Origin: Afipia sp. 64-13
GTDB lineage: Bacteria > Pseudomonadota > Alphaproteobacteria > Rhizobiales > Xanthobacteraceae
NCBI GenBank assembly: GCA_001897755.1
Contig: MKUJ01000007.1
Coordinates: forward strand, 54,003 to 118,002
DNA: 64,000 nucleotides
Direction of reading: 5' to 3'
The translations under genes and the position numbers were made by a program. Under the pieces are notes generated by a model, which saw only the letters and a list, made by a program, of their open reading frames with translations, did no database searches and had not been told where the DNA came from. How positions within the stretch are numbered: the first letter of the stretch is position 1; each line of letters starts with the position of its first letter. Positions 29,548 to 39,432 of this stretch are shown here, piece by piece.

Positions 29548-30090
29548 ATGTTCTCCTTGCGCCGCTGCCTTGTTCTGATCGCTTGCGTGATGTCGGCGCC
29601 CCTGCTGGCGCAGACATCGGATTCGCAGAATGCGCTGCTGGCAAAGTATCGCTGCCAGTTGTCGGATATGCTGCGGCAGGTCTACGAAGCGCCGAGTGCC
29701 TATAAGCAACTCAATCGATTTCTGGTGCTGTCAGGCCCCTCTCGCTCGTCCGATTATGTGCAGTGCATGTTCGGGGAGAACCGCACCAAGCTCTACTGCG
29801 AAGCATCCACGGGCTACTACGATGTGGCCGAGGACAAGCCGCGCAGACGCTATCCGTCCGACACCGTCAATGAGGCATTCCGGCGACTCGGATTTGCAGT
29901 CGGTAGCGGCGAGAAGAATTATCCGTACGAGCGGGACTTCACCGGAACGCCGGATTTCGACGAGATCGCAAAATTGATGTTGCTGACCATGCACGACGGA
30001 TACGGCGCGCGCGCACAGACCACATTGAAGGTCCATGCACCTTTCGCGAGGAAGCCACCCGCGGGCTGTGGCGCTCAGCCCACGAGATGA
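29548..30090 (+). CDS. Secreted protein of unknown function
   Basis: A 180-residue protein with a signal peptide (LRRCLVLIACVMSAPLLAQ, cleaved near residue 22). The mature region has cysteine-containing segments KYRCQLSDML, YVQCMFGENRTKLYCEAS and a C-terminal AGCGAQ. An aromatic motif TGYYDVAEDKPRRRYP is followed by YPYERDFTG. A strong GGAGG site precedes the ATG. The 18-bp spacing from the previous gene suggests co-expression in the periplasm or outer membrane. No family recognised. A large palindromic repeat lies between it and the convergent thiC. Confidence 0.7.
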   Translation: MFSLRRCLVLIACVMSAPLLAQTSDSQNALLAKYRCQLSDMLRQVYEAPSAYKQLNRFLVLSGPSRSSDYVQCMFGENRTKLYCEASTGYYDVAEDKPRRRYPSDTVNEAFRRLGFAVGSGEKNYPYERDFTGTPDFDEIAKLMLLTMHDGYGARAQTTLKVHAPFARKPPAGCGAQPTR

Positions 30091-30162
30091 TGGTCAGGTT
30101 CGCGATTGCACGGCGATAGGAGATCAATTCCTTCCCGCGTTCATGTTTCCGCCCACAAACGG

Positions 30163-30205
30163 ATGCCCGGGGCATCCCCGATCAGGTCGGGGATGCCCCG
30201 GGCAT
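30163..30205. repeat. Long perfect palindromic repeat between convergent genes
   Basis: Two perfect 19-base arms (beginning ATGCCCGGGGCATCCCC) flank a five-base TCAGG loop. The arms are themselves partly palindromic. It resembles GC-rich REP/RIME-type intergenic elements of rhizobia more than a simple terminator, since no U-run follows. Confidence 0.7.
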
Positions 30206-30228
30206 GATGTGCATCAGCAAACGCTTCC

Positions 30229-32202
<1,974 letters not shown>

Positions 32203-32248
32203 CTAAACTCTTGTTCGGTGCGGCCCGATGGGCCGGCCGCATGCAATC

Positions 32249-32857
32249 TCAGGCGGCTTGCGAGTATTGGCCGAGCCAGGCGCGCACCCGCGCGTCCGGA
32301 TCGGCATTCATGGTGACGTCGCTGACGACGGCGATGGAATTGGCGCCGGCGGCGAAGATCGCCTCGGCCTGTTCGAGCTTGATGCCGCCGATCGCCACCA
32401 GCGGCATGTCGCCGATCCGCAGTTTCCAGGCGGTGATGCGCTCGAGGCCCTGCGGCGCGAACCGCATTTTCTTCAGCGTGGTCTCATAGATCGGCCCAAG
32501 CGCGACATAGTCCGGCTTGTATTGCAGGGCGTTGTCGAGTTCGGCTTCGTCATGCGTGGACAGCCCGAGCGTCAGACCGGCGCGGCGGATCGCCGGAATG
32601 TCGGCGGTGGCAAGGTCCTCCTGGCCGAGATGCAGATGCTGCGCGCCGCAATCGATCGCCGCCTGCCAGTAGTCGTTGACCACAAGCTTCGTCGGCGTGC
32701 CGGCTACGGCGGCGAGCGCGTCGCGCACGAGTTGGTTGGCCTCAGCCGCGCCGAGGTTCTTGGTGCGAAGCTGCACGGTACCGGCGCCGAGTTTTGCAAG
32801 CCGGGCGACCCACGCGACGCTATCGACGACAGGATAAAAGCGATCAGGATACGGCAT
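32249..32857 (-). CDS. thiE: Thiamine-phosphate synthase
   Basis: About 202 residues forming a TIM barrel that joins HMP-PP and the thiazole phosphate. Typical segments are [11 protein letters not shown] near the N-terminus, [36 protein letters not shown] and [13 protein letters not shown]. The final [16 protein letters not shown] supports the phosphate-binding end. The track starts at 32875; the Met at 32857 ([13 protein letters not shown]) is more typical and overlaps the thiG end by 14 bases, implying coupled translation. Confidence 0.92.
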   Translation of the reverse strand: MPYPDRFYPVVDSVAWVARLAKLGAGTVQLRTKNLGAAEANQLVRDALAAVAGTPTKLVVNDYWQAAIDCGAQHLHLGQEDLATADIPAIRRAGLTLGLSTHDEAELDNALQYKPDYVALGPIYETTLKKMRFAPQGLERITAWKLRIGDMPLVAIGGIKLEQAEAIFAAGANSIAVVSDVTMNADPDARVRAWLGQYSQAA

Positions 32858-33644
32858 GCCAGAACGGTGTCCCAACGACAGGGGTGGATGGGGAGGCGAA
32901 ATCGCGCGCGTCCATCAGGCCGGCCTCGAAGCCTGAGCGGCCGGCATCGACCGCGAGACGGAACGCCTTCGCCATCGCCACCGGATCGGCGGCCTTGGCG
33001 ACGGCGGTGTTGAGCAGTACGGCGTCGAAGCCGAGCTCGAGCGCCTGCGCGGCGTGGCTCGGCGCGCCGATCCCGGCGTCGACCACCAGCGTGATGTCGG
33101 GCAGGCGGGTGCGCAGCAGCCTGAGCGCATCGCGATTGACGATGCCGCGCGCGCTGCCGATCGGAGAGGCCCATGGCATCACTACGCGGCAGCCGGCATC
33201 GACGAGACGCTGCGCGACCGACAGATCCTCGGTGCAATACGGAAACACCTCGAAGCCGTCCTTGATCAGGATGCCGGCCGCTTCGACCAGCCCCACCACG
33301 TCGGGCTGCAGCGTTTCGTTGTCGGCGATCACCTCGAGCTTGACCCACGAGGTGCCGAACAATTCGCGTGCAAGCTGCGCCGTGGTGACGGCCTCGCGCA
33401 CGCTTTTGCAGCCGGCGGTGTTGGGCAGCACGGTGACGTGCAACTCGCGGATCAGCGACCAGAAGGCATCGCCGGTCTTGCCGCCGGCGGTCTCGCGGCG
33501 CACCGAGACGGTGACGATCTCGCTGCCGGCGGCGCGGATCGAATCCTGCATGATCTTCGGCGACGGATAGAGCGCGGTGCCGATCAGCAGGCGCGAGGAG
33601 AATTCCTTGTCGTAGAACTTCACAGTGCTTTGCGTCATCATCAT
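32844..33644 (-). CDS. thiG: Thiazole synthase
   Basis: A TIM-barrel enzyme of about 264-266 residues that builds the thiazole phosphate from DXP, dehydroglycine and ThiS-thiocarboxylate. Recognisable blocks are [59 protein letters not shown] and [19 protein letters not shown]. Three consecutive ATG codons overlap the thiS stop (ATGATGATG); the third, at 33638, is best spaced from the preceding G-run. It lies between thiS and thiE in the operon. Confidence 0.95.
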   Translation of the reverse strand: MMMTQSTVKFYDKEFSSRLLIGTALYPSPKIMQDSIRAAGSEIVTVSVRRETAGGKTGDAFWSLIRELHVTVLPNTAGCKSVREAVTTAQLARELFGTSWVKLEVIADNETLQPDVVGLVEAAGILIKDGFEVFPYCTEDLSVAQRLVDAGCRVVMPWASPIGSARGIVNRDALRLLRTRLPDITLVVDAGIGAPSHAAQALELGFDAVLLNTAVAKAADPVAMAKAFRLAVDAGRSGFEAGLMDARDFASPSTPVVGTPFWHAVS

Positions 33645-33838
33645 CCCCCCTGCCGGGGCGTCAGGATTTCAACCGCGTCGTCGTCCTTGAGCGGCGTCTC
33701 CGCCCAGCGCGCGCGCGGCACCACGTCATAGTTCAAGGCCACCGCGAGATGAGTGCCATGATAGTCGAGCTCGGCCAGCAGCGCGTCAATGCGCGTGGCG
33801 CTGACCTTGCGGCGTTCGCCGTTGACGGTCACGAACAT
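33641..33838 (-). CDS. thiS: Sulfur carrier protein ThiS
   Basis: A 65-residue ubiquitin-fold protein ending in the required Gly-Gly (TPRQGG), which becomes the thiocarboxylate sulfur donor for ThiG. It starts [13 protein letters not shown]. The track shows this sequence only as the tail of a longer frame (33641-34336), whose first part overlaps thiO and is not coding. The ATG at 33838 overlaps the thiO stop by ten bases, and its stop overlaps the thiG start. This nested spacing is typical of thiOSG. Confidence 0.93.
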   Translation of the reverse strand: MFVTVNGERRKVSATRIDALLAELDYHGTHLAVALNYDVVPRARWAETPLKDDDAVEILTPRQGG

Positions 33839-34854
33839 TGCATTACCTCGTTGTCGATCTCGCCGCGCTGCACGTAGTTCAGCGTCAGCTCCGCCAGTGC
33901 CGGCGCCAGCAGGAAGCCGTGGCGATAAAGCCCGTTGACGGAAATTTTCGATTTCTCGATCGCGATGCGCGGCAGATTGTCGGGCAGGGCGGGGCGCAGG
34001 CCTGCGCCGATCTCGACGATGCGCGCTTCGCCGAACGCAGGATGCACCGCATAGGCGGCCGACAGCAATTCCAGCGCCGAGCGCACGCTGACGCGATCGT
34101 CCTCGCTTTCGATCGAGGTCGCGCCGATCATGAAATGATGGTCGTCGCGCGGAATGACATAAAGCGGCCAGCGCGGATGCATCAGCCGCACCGGGCGCGA
34201 CAGCGCGACCTCGTCGGTATGGACGATGATCATCTCGCCCTTGACGCCGCGCAGTTCGGGAAACCTGTCGCGCGCGGCAAGGCCGCGGCAATCGATCACC
34301 AGGTTCGACTGCTGCGCCAGTTCGTCGGGGTCGCACTCGGTCTGGAATTTGATGGTGCCGCCGGCGGCGGTGAGCCTGGCATGCAGTTTCGGCAGCACAT
34401 GGCGCGGCTCGACATGGCCTTCCCTGGCGAAGAACAGCGCGTCATGGAAGCGCCCTTCGAGCGAGGGTTCCAGCGCGGCGATGGCGGCGGCATCGAGGCG
34501 GTCATGTTCGCCGGTGAGACGGGCGAAGCGGTCGAAATCGGCGCGGTCGCGCGCATGCGCGATAACCAGAGAGCCGTTGAACGGCGTTTCGGGAAGCTCC
34601 GCGCGCCACAGATCGAGCGAGCGGGCGCCGAGGCGGGTGATGACAGGCTCGGAGGCTTCGGCTTCGCACCATGGCGCCAGCATCCCGCCGGCGAAATGGC
34701 TGGTGGCGCGCGTCATGCTGGCGTCATCGCGATCGAAGAGAGTGACCGCGAAGCCGGCTTTTGCGAACGACAGCGCGTGCCATGCACCCGCGATGCCTGC
34801 GCCGATAATACTGACGGATTGATGTGCGTGCGATGACGCCGAATTCTGATGCAT
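33829..34854 (-). CDS. thiO: Glycine oxidase (thiamine pathway)
   Basis: A 341-residue FAD-dependent oxidase that converts glycine to dehydroglycine for the thiazole ring. The N-terminal dinucleotide motif is SIIGAGIAGAWHALSFAKAG at residues 15-34. Further DAO-family segments are SHFAGGMLAPWCEAE, GRFHDALFFAREGHVEPRHVL, YVIPRDDHHFMIGATSIE and the C-terminal GLYRHGFLLAPALAE. The ATG lies directly after the TPP aptamer, so its ribosome site is under riboswitch control. It is the first gene of thiOSGEC. Confidence 0.93.
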   Translation of the reverse strand: MHQNSASSHAHQSVSIIGAGIAGAWHALSFAKAGFAVTLFDRDDASMTRATSHFAGGMLAPWCEAEASEPVITRLGARSLDLWRAELPETPFNGSLVIAHARDRADFDRFARLTGEHDRLDAAAIAALEPSLEGRFHDALFFAREGHVEPRHVLPKLHARLTAAGGTIKFQTECDPDELAQQSNLVIDCRGLAARDRFPELRGVKGEMIIVHTDEVALSRPVRLMHPRWPLYVIPRDDHHFMIGATSIESEDDRVSVRSALELLSAAYAVHPAFGEARIVEIGAGLRPALPDNLPRIAIEKSKISVNGLYRHGFLLAPALAELTLNYVQRGEIDNEVMQCS

Positions 34855-34858
34855 CCCT

Positions 34859-34948
34859 GTCCCTTCGCCGGCATGACCCGGATCAGGTTCAAAGGGTCAC
34901 CGCACCCACTGCGGTATCTCAGCTCCACACCGGAGCCCCCCTCGGAAC
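34859..34948 (-). promoter_or_regulatory. TPP riboswitch (THI element)
   Basis: On the minus strand the conserved CUGAGA, the GAACCUGAUC core and AUGCCGGCGAAGGGA are present in order, with a P3-type hairpin (GCUCC...GGAGC). P1 can be drawn as GUUCC with GGGAC. The aptamer ends a few bases before the thiO ATG and its 3' strand contains the purine-rich AAGGGACAGGG. Ligand binding should therefore hide the ribosome site and block translation of thiO and the following genes. Confidence 0.93.
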
Positions 34949-34956
34949 TGCTCTCT

Positions 34957-34984
34957 ATAATATGGCGGAGAATTTTAGAGTCAA
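34957..34984 (-). promoter_or_regulatory. Promoter of the thiamine operon
   Basis: On the minus strand, TTGACT and TATTAT are separated by 16 bp. The predicted transcription start falls within a few bases of the first aptamer helix, which fits a short riboswitch leader. Confidence 0.65.
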
Positions 34985-35313
34985 TCTCATGTTCCCGGTT
35001 TGTGCGGAGTAATAATTACCGGGTGGGAAGACATCTGTCGTCGTCACGGCGATTCACATCGCGCGCGCGAGTCGCGAAACGGAACCGCGATGCTTGCGTA
35101 AGAGCTTTCGCCGATTCAGGGATTCGCGTCGAAGTGTGTTTTCTCAAAACGCAATAGTTTCGCCTTTTGATGCGCGGCATGCGTTTTATTCTCCGGCATA
35201 CAGCGCTGGCATATGCGGGTTGCTCTTTTTCCATATGCGTCAATTCGGCGGTCGCATACGCGGCGCAAATCAGTTATAAGATTCTTCGTACGACGCAGCG
35301 GAGAGGCAAAGCC
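34985..35313. other. Intergenic region upstream of the thiamine promoter
   Basis: This lower-GC stretch lies between the thiamine promoter and the small plus-strand ORFs. Short frames exist on both strands, but none has a convincing ribosome site or protein-like composition. No RNA gene was recognised. Confidence 0.35.
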
Positions 35314-35409
35314 ATGATGCCTTCGAAGATGATCGAACAGATCTCACGCCACATCGTTTCGCGCACATCTCAAGCCTGTATGGCCGCCGGCGTACAACGC
35401 GCCGGTTGA
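35314..35409 (+). CDS. Possible 31-residue small protein
   Basis: MMPSKMIEQISRHIVSRTS... is a short, basic, potentially amphipathic peptide. An AGAGG site lies seven bases before the ATG at 35314. The longer in-frame version (from 35170) has no ribosome site. It precedes another small conserved-looking protein on the same strand. Evidence is only the ribosome site and composition, so this remains tentative. Confidence 0.3.
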   Translation: MMPSKMIEQISRHIVSRTSQACMAAGVQRAG

Positions 35410-35476
35410 TGGAACTTTTCCCGATCTTTCGTGTTTATCGGCAAGAGGAACCGGATCGTTTCCGGATTGAGATGCC

Positions 35477-35671
35477 ATGTCGGATACCTACATCATCGAA
35501 GTGAAATCAGAAGCAGCGGGCATCGTCGTCCGCGACAAAGCGGGTTTTCGTTTTTTCGCGGCGAACGAACGCTTCCGCCAGCTTGAAGGCAAGCTGTTCC
35601 GCAGCGCGCGCGAAGCGGAACGTATGGCCAAGCAGCTTCTTGCGACACGGTCGGAGCCCGTGATCGCCTGA
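35477..35671 (+). CDS. Small conserved protein of unknown function
   Basis: A 64-residue protein (MSDTYIIEVKSEAAGIVV...). The pattern of alternating beta residues, then FRFFAANERFRQLEGKLF and a C-terminal helix (REAERMAKQLLA) looks like a compact alpha/beta domain. It resembles short hypothetical proteins common in Bradyrhizobium and relatives. No signal peptide or membrane segment is present. A clean terminator follows about 95 bp downstream, which supports a real transcription unit. Function unknown. Confidence 0.65.
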   Translation: MSDTYIIEVKSEAAGIVVRDKAGFRFFAANERFRQLEGKLFRSAREAERMAKQLLATRSEPVIA

Positions 35672-35765
35672 CGCTGGTTGCCGACGCGGTCGCGTGGCCT
35701 CGCATCGACGGCGAGCCTCAATCGACGAACGTGAGCGAGGTTTCGCTGGGCAGCATAGCGATAAG

Positions 35766-35789
35766 GGCCGGGAGCGATCCCGGCCTTTT
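35766..35789 (+). terminator. Rho-independent terminator of the small-protein gene
   Basis: GGCCGGGA, a four-base GCGA loop, TCCCGGCC and four Ts. Confidence 0.8.
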
Positions 35790-35821
35790 GTCGTGAATCG
35801 GTGGACTGTCGCGAAGTTCGG

Positions 35822-36328
35822 TTACGGCCTGACGCCGAGGAAATCGAATTTGCCGAGTTCGACATTGTTGTGCCGCAGGATGTCGTAGGCGGTGGTGCAG
35901 TGAAAAAAGAAATTCGGCAAAGCGACGTGATTGAAGAATTGCTGACCGGGCAGCGTCTTGGATTTGTCCTTGCCGGTGGGGAAGGTCACATCGCGGGTAT
36001 CCGCGCCTTCATATTTGCCGGCCGGAATCGCCTGAATGTTGGCGATCACTTTCTCGATCCGCGCCTGCAACTGCTCGAACGTGGTTTCGTCGTCCGGCAT
36101 CATAGGCACTTCGGTGCCGGCGAGGCGGGCGCAGGCCTTGCCTGAAAAATCGCAAGCCAGCTGCACCTGGCGGGTCAGCGTGAACATGGTCGGATGCAGC
36201 CGCGCATTGAGCAGCACGGATGGCTCGATCTTGTTGGCCTCGGCATAGGCTTGGCCTTTGGCCAGCACGCCCGAGAGCGCGTTAAGCATGTGGACGAAGA
36301 CCGGCGCAGAGCCGTCGTAAAACGACAT
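35822..36328 (-). CDS. DUF1993 family protein
   Basis: A 168-residue all-helical soluble protein of the DUF1993 family. Family-like features are the N-terminal VFVHMLNALSGVLAKGQAYAE, LHPTMFTLTRQVQLACDFSGKA and the C-terminal FFFHCTTAYDILRHNNVELGKFDFLG. These helices and the conserved histidines recall DinB-like four-helix bundles, but no activity is known. It is a single gene, convergent with the small protein gene and transcribed in the same direction as the lytic transglycosylase upstream of it. Confidence 0.85.
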   Translation of the reverse strand: MSFYDGSAPVFVHMLNALSGVLAKGQAYAEANKIEPSVLLNARLHPTMFTLTRQVQLACDFSGKACARLAGTEVPMMPDDETTFEQLQARIEKVIANIQAIPAGKYEGADTRDVTFPTGKDKSKTLPGQQFFNHVALPNFFFHCTTAYDILRHNNVELGKFDFLGVRP

Positions 36329-36429
36329 GGCAAAACCTTTCAGGGTTGAAGGCGTAGCGGGATGGTTCCGACCAGCTAGTGGGTTTCAACGCCCCTGCAA
36401 GATGCGGCGAGGCAGAAAATCCCGGTTGT

Positions 36430-37644
36430 TCAACGGCCGCGCATTCGCGCCAGCAGTTCGGCGGTCGGCCATGAATCGGCGGGCAAACCGTATTTCTTCT
36501 GCACGGTCTTGATCGCGATCCGGCTTTGCTGGCCCAGAATGCCGTCGATCTTGCCGACATTGAATCCCTGCCGCGCCAGCAATTGCTGCAATTCCTTGAT
36601 CTCGTTGAACGGCAGTTGCGTCACCGGCGCTGTCGGCTTGCGCATCGGCGCCGCGCCGCCGATGCGGGTGGCGAGGTAGGCGGCCGTGGTCGAATAGATC
36701 AGCGAGTTGTTCCATTCGGTGTAGGCCGCGAAATTCGGATAAGCGAGGAAGGCCGGGCCGTGGCGTCCCATCGGCAGCAGCACGGAAGCGGGGAGGTTGT
36801 CGTTCGGCAGCGGCCGGCCGTCGGCGTAAGTCACGCCCCACGCGGCCCATTGCGAGCGCGGATGCTTGATGGTGAGGTCGGCCTGATCCCACGGAAGACT
36901 GGCGGGCACGCGAACTTCCTGCAGCCACGGTTCACCGCGCCGCCATTTCAGCGCGGTGGCGATGTAGTTGGCGGTCGAGCCGATCACATCCGGCGCGCTG
37001 CGCAGCATATTGCGATGGCCATCGCCGTCATAGTCCACGGCGTAATTGTAGTAATGCGTCGGCAGGAATTGCGTCTGCCCGAGCTCGCCCGCCCATGAGC
37101 CGATCATTTCCGAGGGCGCCAGATCGCCGCGATCGATGATTTTCAATGCGGCGATGGTCTCGTCGTGAAACATCTGAGCGCGGCGGCAGTCGTAGGCCAG
37201 CGACACCAGCGAGCGCAGCGTCGGCAGCTTGCCCATGTTGGCGCCGAAATCGCTTTCCAGGCCCCAGAACGCGGCGATCACCTCCGGCGGCACGCCATAT
37301 TCCTTCTCGGCGCGTGCGAAGGCATGGGCATAGGTTTTGATTTTCGCGCGACCCTGCTCCATCCGGTAGTTCGCCGCCATGCGCCCGGCGAATTCGGTGA
37401 ACACCTGACCGAACACGCGCTGACCGCGGTCGCGATTGACGATGCTCTGGTCGTACACCAATCTAGGGGATGCAGCGGCAATCGCGCGCTGCGAAACGCC
37501 GGCGGCGGCCGCGTCCTGCTTCAATTGCGTCAGGAATTGCTCGAAGCTCTTGCCGCCGTGACAGGCTGCGCCGCGCTGGGCGAGCGCGGGAGAGGCCAAC
37601 GCCAGCGCGATTGCCAGAACAGATGCTGCAATGAATTTCGTCAT
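36430..37644 (-). CDS. Lytic murein transglycosylase (MltB-type) with peptidoglycan-binding domain
   Basis: A 404-residue periplasmic enzyme with a signal peptide (IAASVLAIALALASPALAQ). The SLT_2 catalytic domain (about residues 30-320) includes the glutamate in AAFWGLESDFGANMGK and the motif GSWAGELGQTQFLPTHYYNY. A C-terminal PG_binding_1 domain reads LQQLLARQGFNVGKIDGILGQ. It cleaves peptidoglycan to 1,6-anhydro products during wall turnover. The absence of a lipobox cysteine implies a soluble rather than lipid-anchored form. A palindromic repeat lies upstream. Confidence 0.93.
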   Translation of the reverse strand: MTKFIAASVLAIALALASPALAQRGAACHGGKSFEQFLTQLKQDAAAAGVSQRAIAAASPRLVYDQSIVNRDRGQRVFGQVFTEFAGRMAANYRMEQGRAKIKTYAHAFARAEKEYGVPPEVIAAFWGLESDFGANMGKLPTLRSLVSLAYDCRRAQMFHDETIAALKIIDRGDLAPSEMIGSWAGELGQTQFLPTHYYNYAVDYDGDGHRNMLRSAPDVIGSTANYIATALKWRRGEPWLQEVRVPASLPWDQADLTIKHPRSQWAAWGVTYADGRPLPNDNLPASVLLPMGRHGPAFLAYPNFAAYTEWNNSLIYSTTAAYLATRIGGAAPMRKPTAPVTQLPFNEIKELQQLLARQGFNVGKIDGILGQQSRIAIKTVQKKYGLPADSWPTAELLARMRGR

Positions 37645-37688
37645 GATATCGCCGTTTCAATTTGTTGGGTGATCATAGTCGCCGCTTC

Positions 37689-37779
37689 GTCATCACGCCC
37701 GGCCTCGTGCCGGGCATCCACGCCTTTCTTTGATGCATGAGTGAGATGTGGATGGCCGGGTCAAGCCCGGCCATGACGC
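37689..37779. repeat. RIME-like composite palindromic repeat
   Basis: Outer arms CGTCAT/ATGACG and inner arms ATCCAC/GTGGAT bracket two hairpins (GCCCGGCcucguGCCGGGC and GGCCGGGucaaGCCCGGCC). Together they can form a branched cruciform. The layout is that of intergenic mosaic repeats common in rhizobia. It lies between the lytic transglycosylase start and the regulator stop. Confidence 0.75.
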
Positions 37780-37813
37780 TTAGAACCCTGCAAAGAAGTA
37801 GGAGCGCGTGTCG

Positions 37814-39265
37814 TCACAACTCCCGCGCGCTGGAGAACGAGAACGACGACACCCGCCGCGTATTCTCGTCGAGGATCAGGCTGCGGGTGAGCGGCGGCTC
37901 GGCGCGCTGGCTGCAATTCTCGCGCTCGCACAGCCGGCAATTGACGCCGATCGGCGTGCCTTCGACTTTGTCGAGATCCATGCCGCTGGTGTAGACCAGT
38001 TTCGAGGCATGGCGGATTTCGCAGCCAAGCCCGATGGCGAAGCGGGGGCGCGGATGCGGCCACGGCGTTGCCGGTCGCCGCAGCGTCTGCGCCACCGAGA
38101 AATAGCGGCTGCCGTCCGGCAGTTCGACCACCTGCTGCAATAGCCGGTCGGGCGTGTCGAACGTCGAGTGCACGTTCCACAGCGGGCAGGTGCCGCCGAA
38201 TTTCGAGAACGGGAAGGTGCCGGACGAAAACCGTTTCGAGACGTTGCCGGCATTGTCCACGCGCAGCAGGAAGAACGGCACGCCGCGCGCGTTCGGTCGC
38301 TGCAGCGTGGTGAGACGGTGGCAGACCTGCTCGAAGCCGGCACTGAAGCGGCGCGCCAGCACCTGCAGATCGTAGCCAAGCTGCTCGGCGGCGGCGAGGA
38401 ACGGCTGATACGGCATCATCACCGCCGCGGCATAGTAGTTGGCGAGGGTGATGCGATAGAGCCGCCGCGCGGTGTCGTCGAGCGGCCCCGCGCGGTTGCA
38501 GATCGAATCGAACAGCGTGCCGCATTCGGCAAGGCCGAGCTGGATCGCAAGCTGGAAGACCCGGCCTGCCGGATCGACCATCTCCGAGAGCAGCACCTGG
38601 CGGCGATGGCGATCCCAGCGTCGCAATGTCTCGCGCATCACGTCCACCGGCATGATCCGCACCGTGGTCGAATGGCGTTCGCGCAGCCGCTCGATCAGCG
38701 CGGCGAACAGGTCCTGCGCGGGAACATTGATTTCGTCGCGCAGCGTCTCGGCGGCGGTCTCCAGTTCGGGGAAATAGTTGCGGTTGGCCTCGATCAGGTC
38801 GCGCACGCGTTCAATCGGGTTGGCCTCGAACCGCGTGCTCGGTGTCTCGTTGCGGTCGGCGAACTGCGCCGCCACCATGGTTTCGCCGCGCCTCGCCTCG
38901 GTGTAGGCAGCGTAGAGGCGCTGCAGAGCGTGGGTGACGCCGGGGCAAAGCTCGGCGAGATCGCGCAATTCCTGTTTCGGCAGATCGATCTGGCGAAACA
39001 GCGGATCGGAGAAAATCTCGTTGAGCTCGGCGAAGAATCGGTCCTCATCGGAAGTCGCAAGATCGCGCAGATCGAGGTCATAGGTCTCGGCGAGGCGCAG
39101 CAGAATCTGCGCCGTCACCGGACGCTGGTTGCGCTCGATCAGGTTGATGTAGCTCGGCGACAGTCCCAGCCCTTCGGCGATCTGGGTCTGTGACAGCCCG
39201 AGCTGCTGGCGGATGCGTCGGAAGCGTGGTCCGACGAAGAGTTTTCTGCCCGATTCCGAGGCCAT
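37814..39265 (-). CDS. RamB/ScfR-type short-chain fatty acyl regulator (XRE family)
   Basis: A 483-residue regulator with an N-terminal XRE helix-turn-helix (RRIRQQLGLSQTQIAEGLGL...SYINLIERNQRP). A large domain of the RamB/ScfR/PrpC2-regulator family follows, containing the PVDVMRETLRRWDRH, GRVFQLAIQLGL and HSTFDTPDRLLQQVVEL segments. Four cysteines near the C-terminus (LGCEIRHA; CRLCERENC) may bind a cluster or metal. Relatives sense acyl-CoA or acetate state and control glyoxylate-cycle genes. It diverges from aceA, which fits that role. The track starts at 39334; the Met at 39265 (MASESGRKLF) matches the family. Confidence 0.88.
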   Translation of the reverse strand: MASESGRKLFVGPRFRRIRQQLGLSQTQIAEGLGLSPSYINLIERNQRPVTAQILLRLAETYDLDLRDLATSDEDRFFAELNEIFSDPLFRQIDLPKQELRDLAELCPGVTHALQRLYAAYTEARRGETMVAAQFADRNETPSTRFEANPIERVRDLIEANRNYFPELETAAETLRDEINVPAQDLFAALIERLRERHSTTVRIMPVDVMRETLRRWDRHRRQVLLSEMVDPAGRVFQLAIQLGLAECGTLFDSICNRAGPLDDTARRLYRITLANYYAAAVMMPYQPFLAAAEQLGYDLQVLARRFSAGFEQVCHRLTTLQRPNARGVPFFLLRVDNAGNVSKRFSSGTFPFSKFGGTCPLWNVHSTFDTPDRLLQQVVELPDGSRYFSVAQTLRRPATPWPHPRPRFAIGLGCEIRHASKLVYTSGMDLDKVEGTPIGVNCRLCERENCSQRAEPPLTRSLILDENTRRVSSFSFSSAREL

Positions 39266-39279
39266 GACGTTCCCGATAT

Positions 39280-39340
39280 TTACAAGAGTTACATTTCGAC
39301 TGCTTGCATAGATCGTATTCTTACAAGCTGGCACGATCTA
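39280..39340. promoter_or_regulatory. Candidate operator region between the regulator and aceA
   Basis: TTACAAG occurs twice in direct orientation 41 bp apart (39280 and 39321). A perfect 8-bp inverted repeat TAGATCGT/ACGATCTA (39309-39316 and 39333-39340) encloses the second copy. This lies in the 167-bp divergent gap and is a likely binding region for the adjacent regulator. Confidence 0.5.
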
Positions 39341-39432
39341 TTTCCAGTCTGTCTGGACGATATTCAGGGAAATCGGTTGTATTCAAGTAGCGGTTTTTGC
39401 GCCGCCATGTAACAAATGTGATGGGATTTGAT

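Noticed and set aside
33839-34336. N-terminal extension of the ThiS-containing frame
   Set aside because: It overlaps thiO in another frame; the ATG at 33838 gives the normal 65-residue ThiS.
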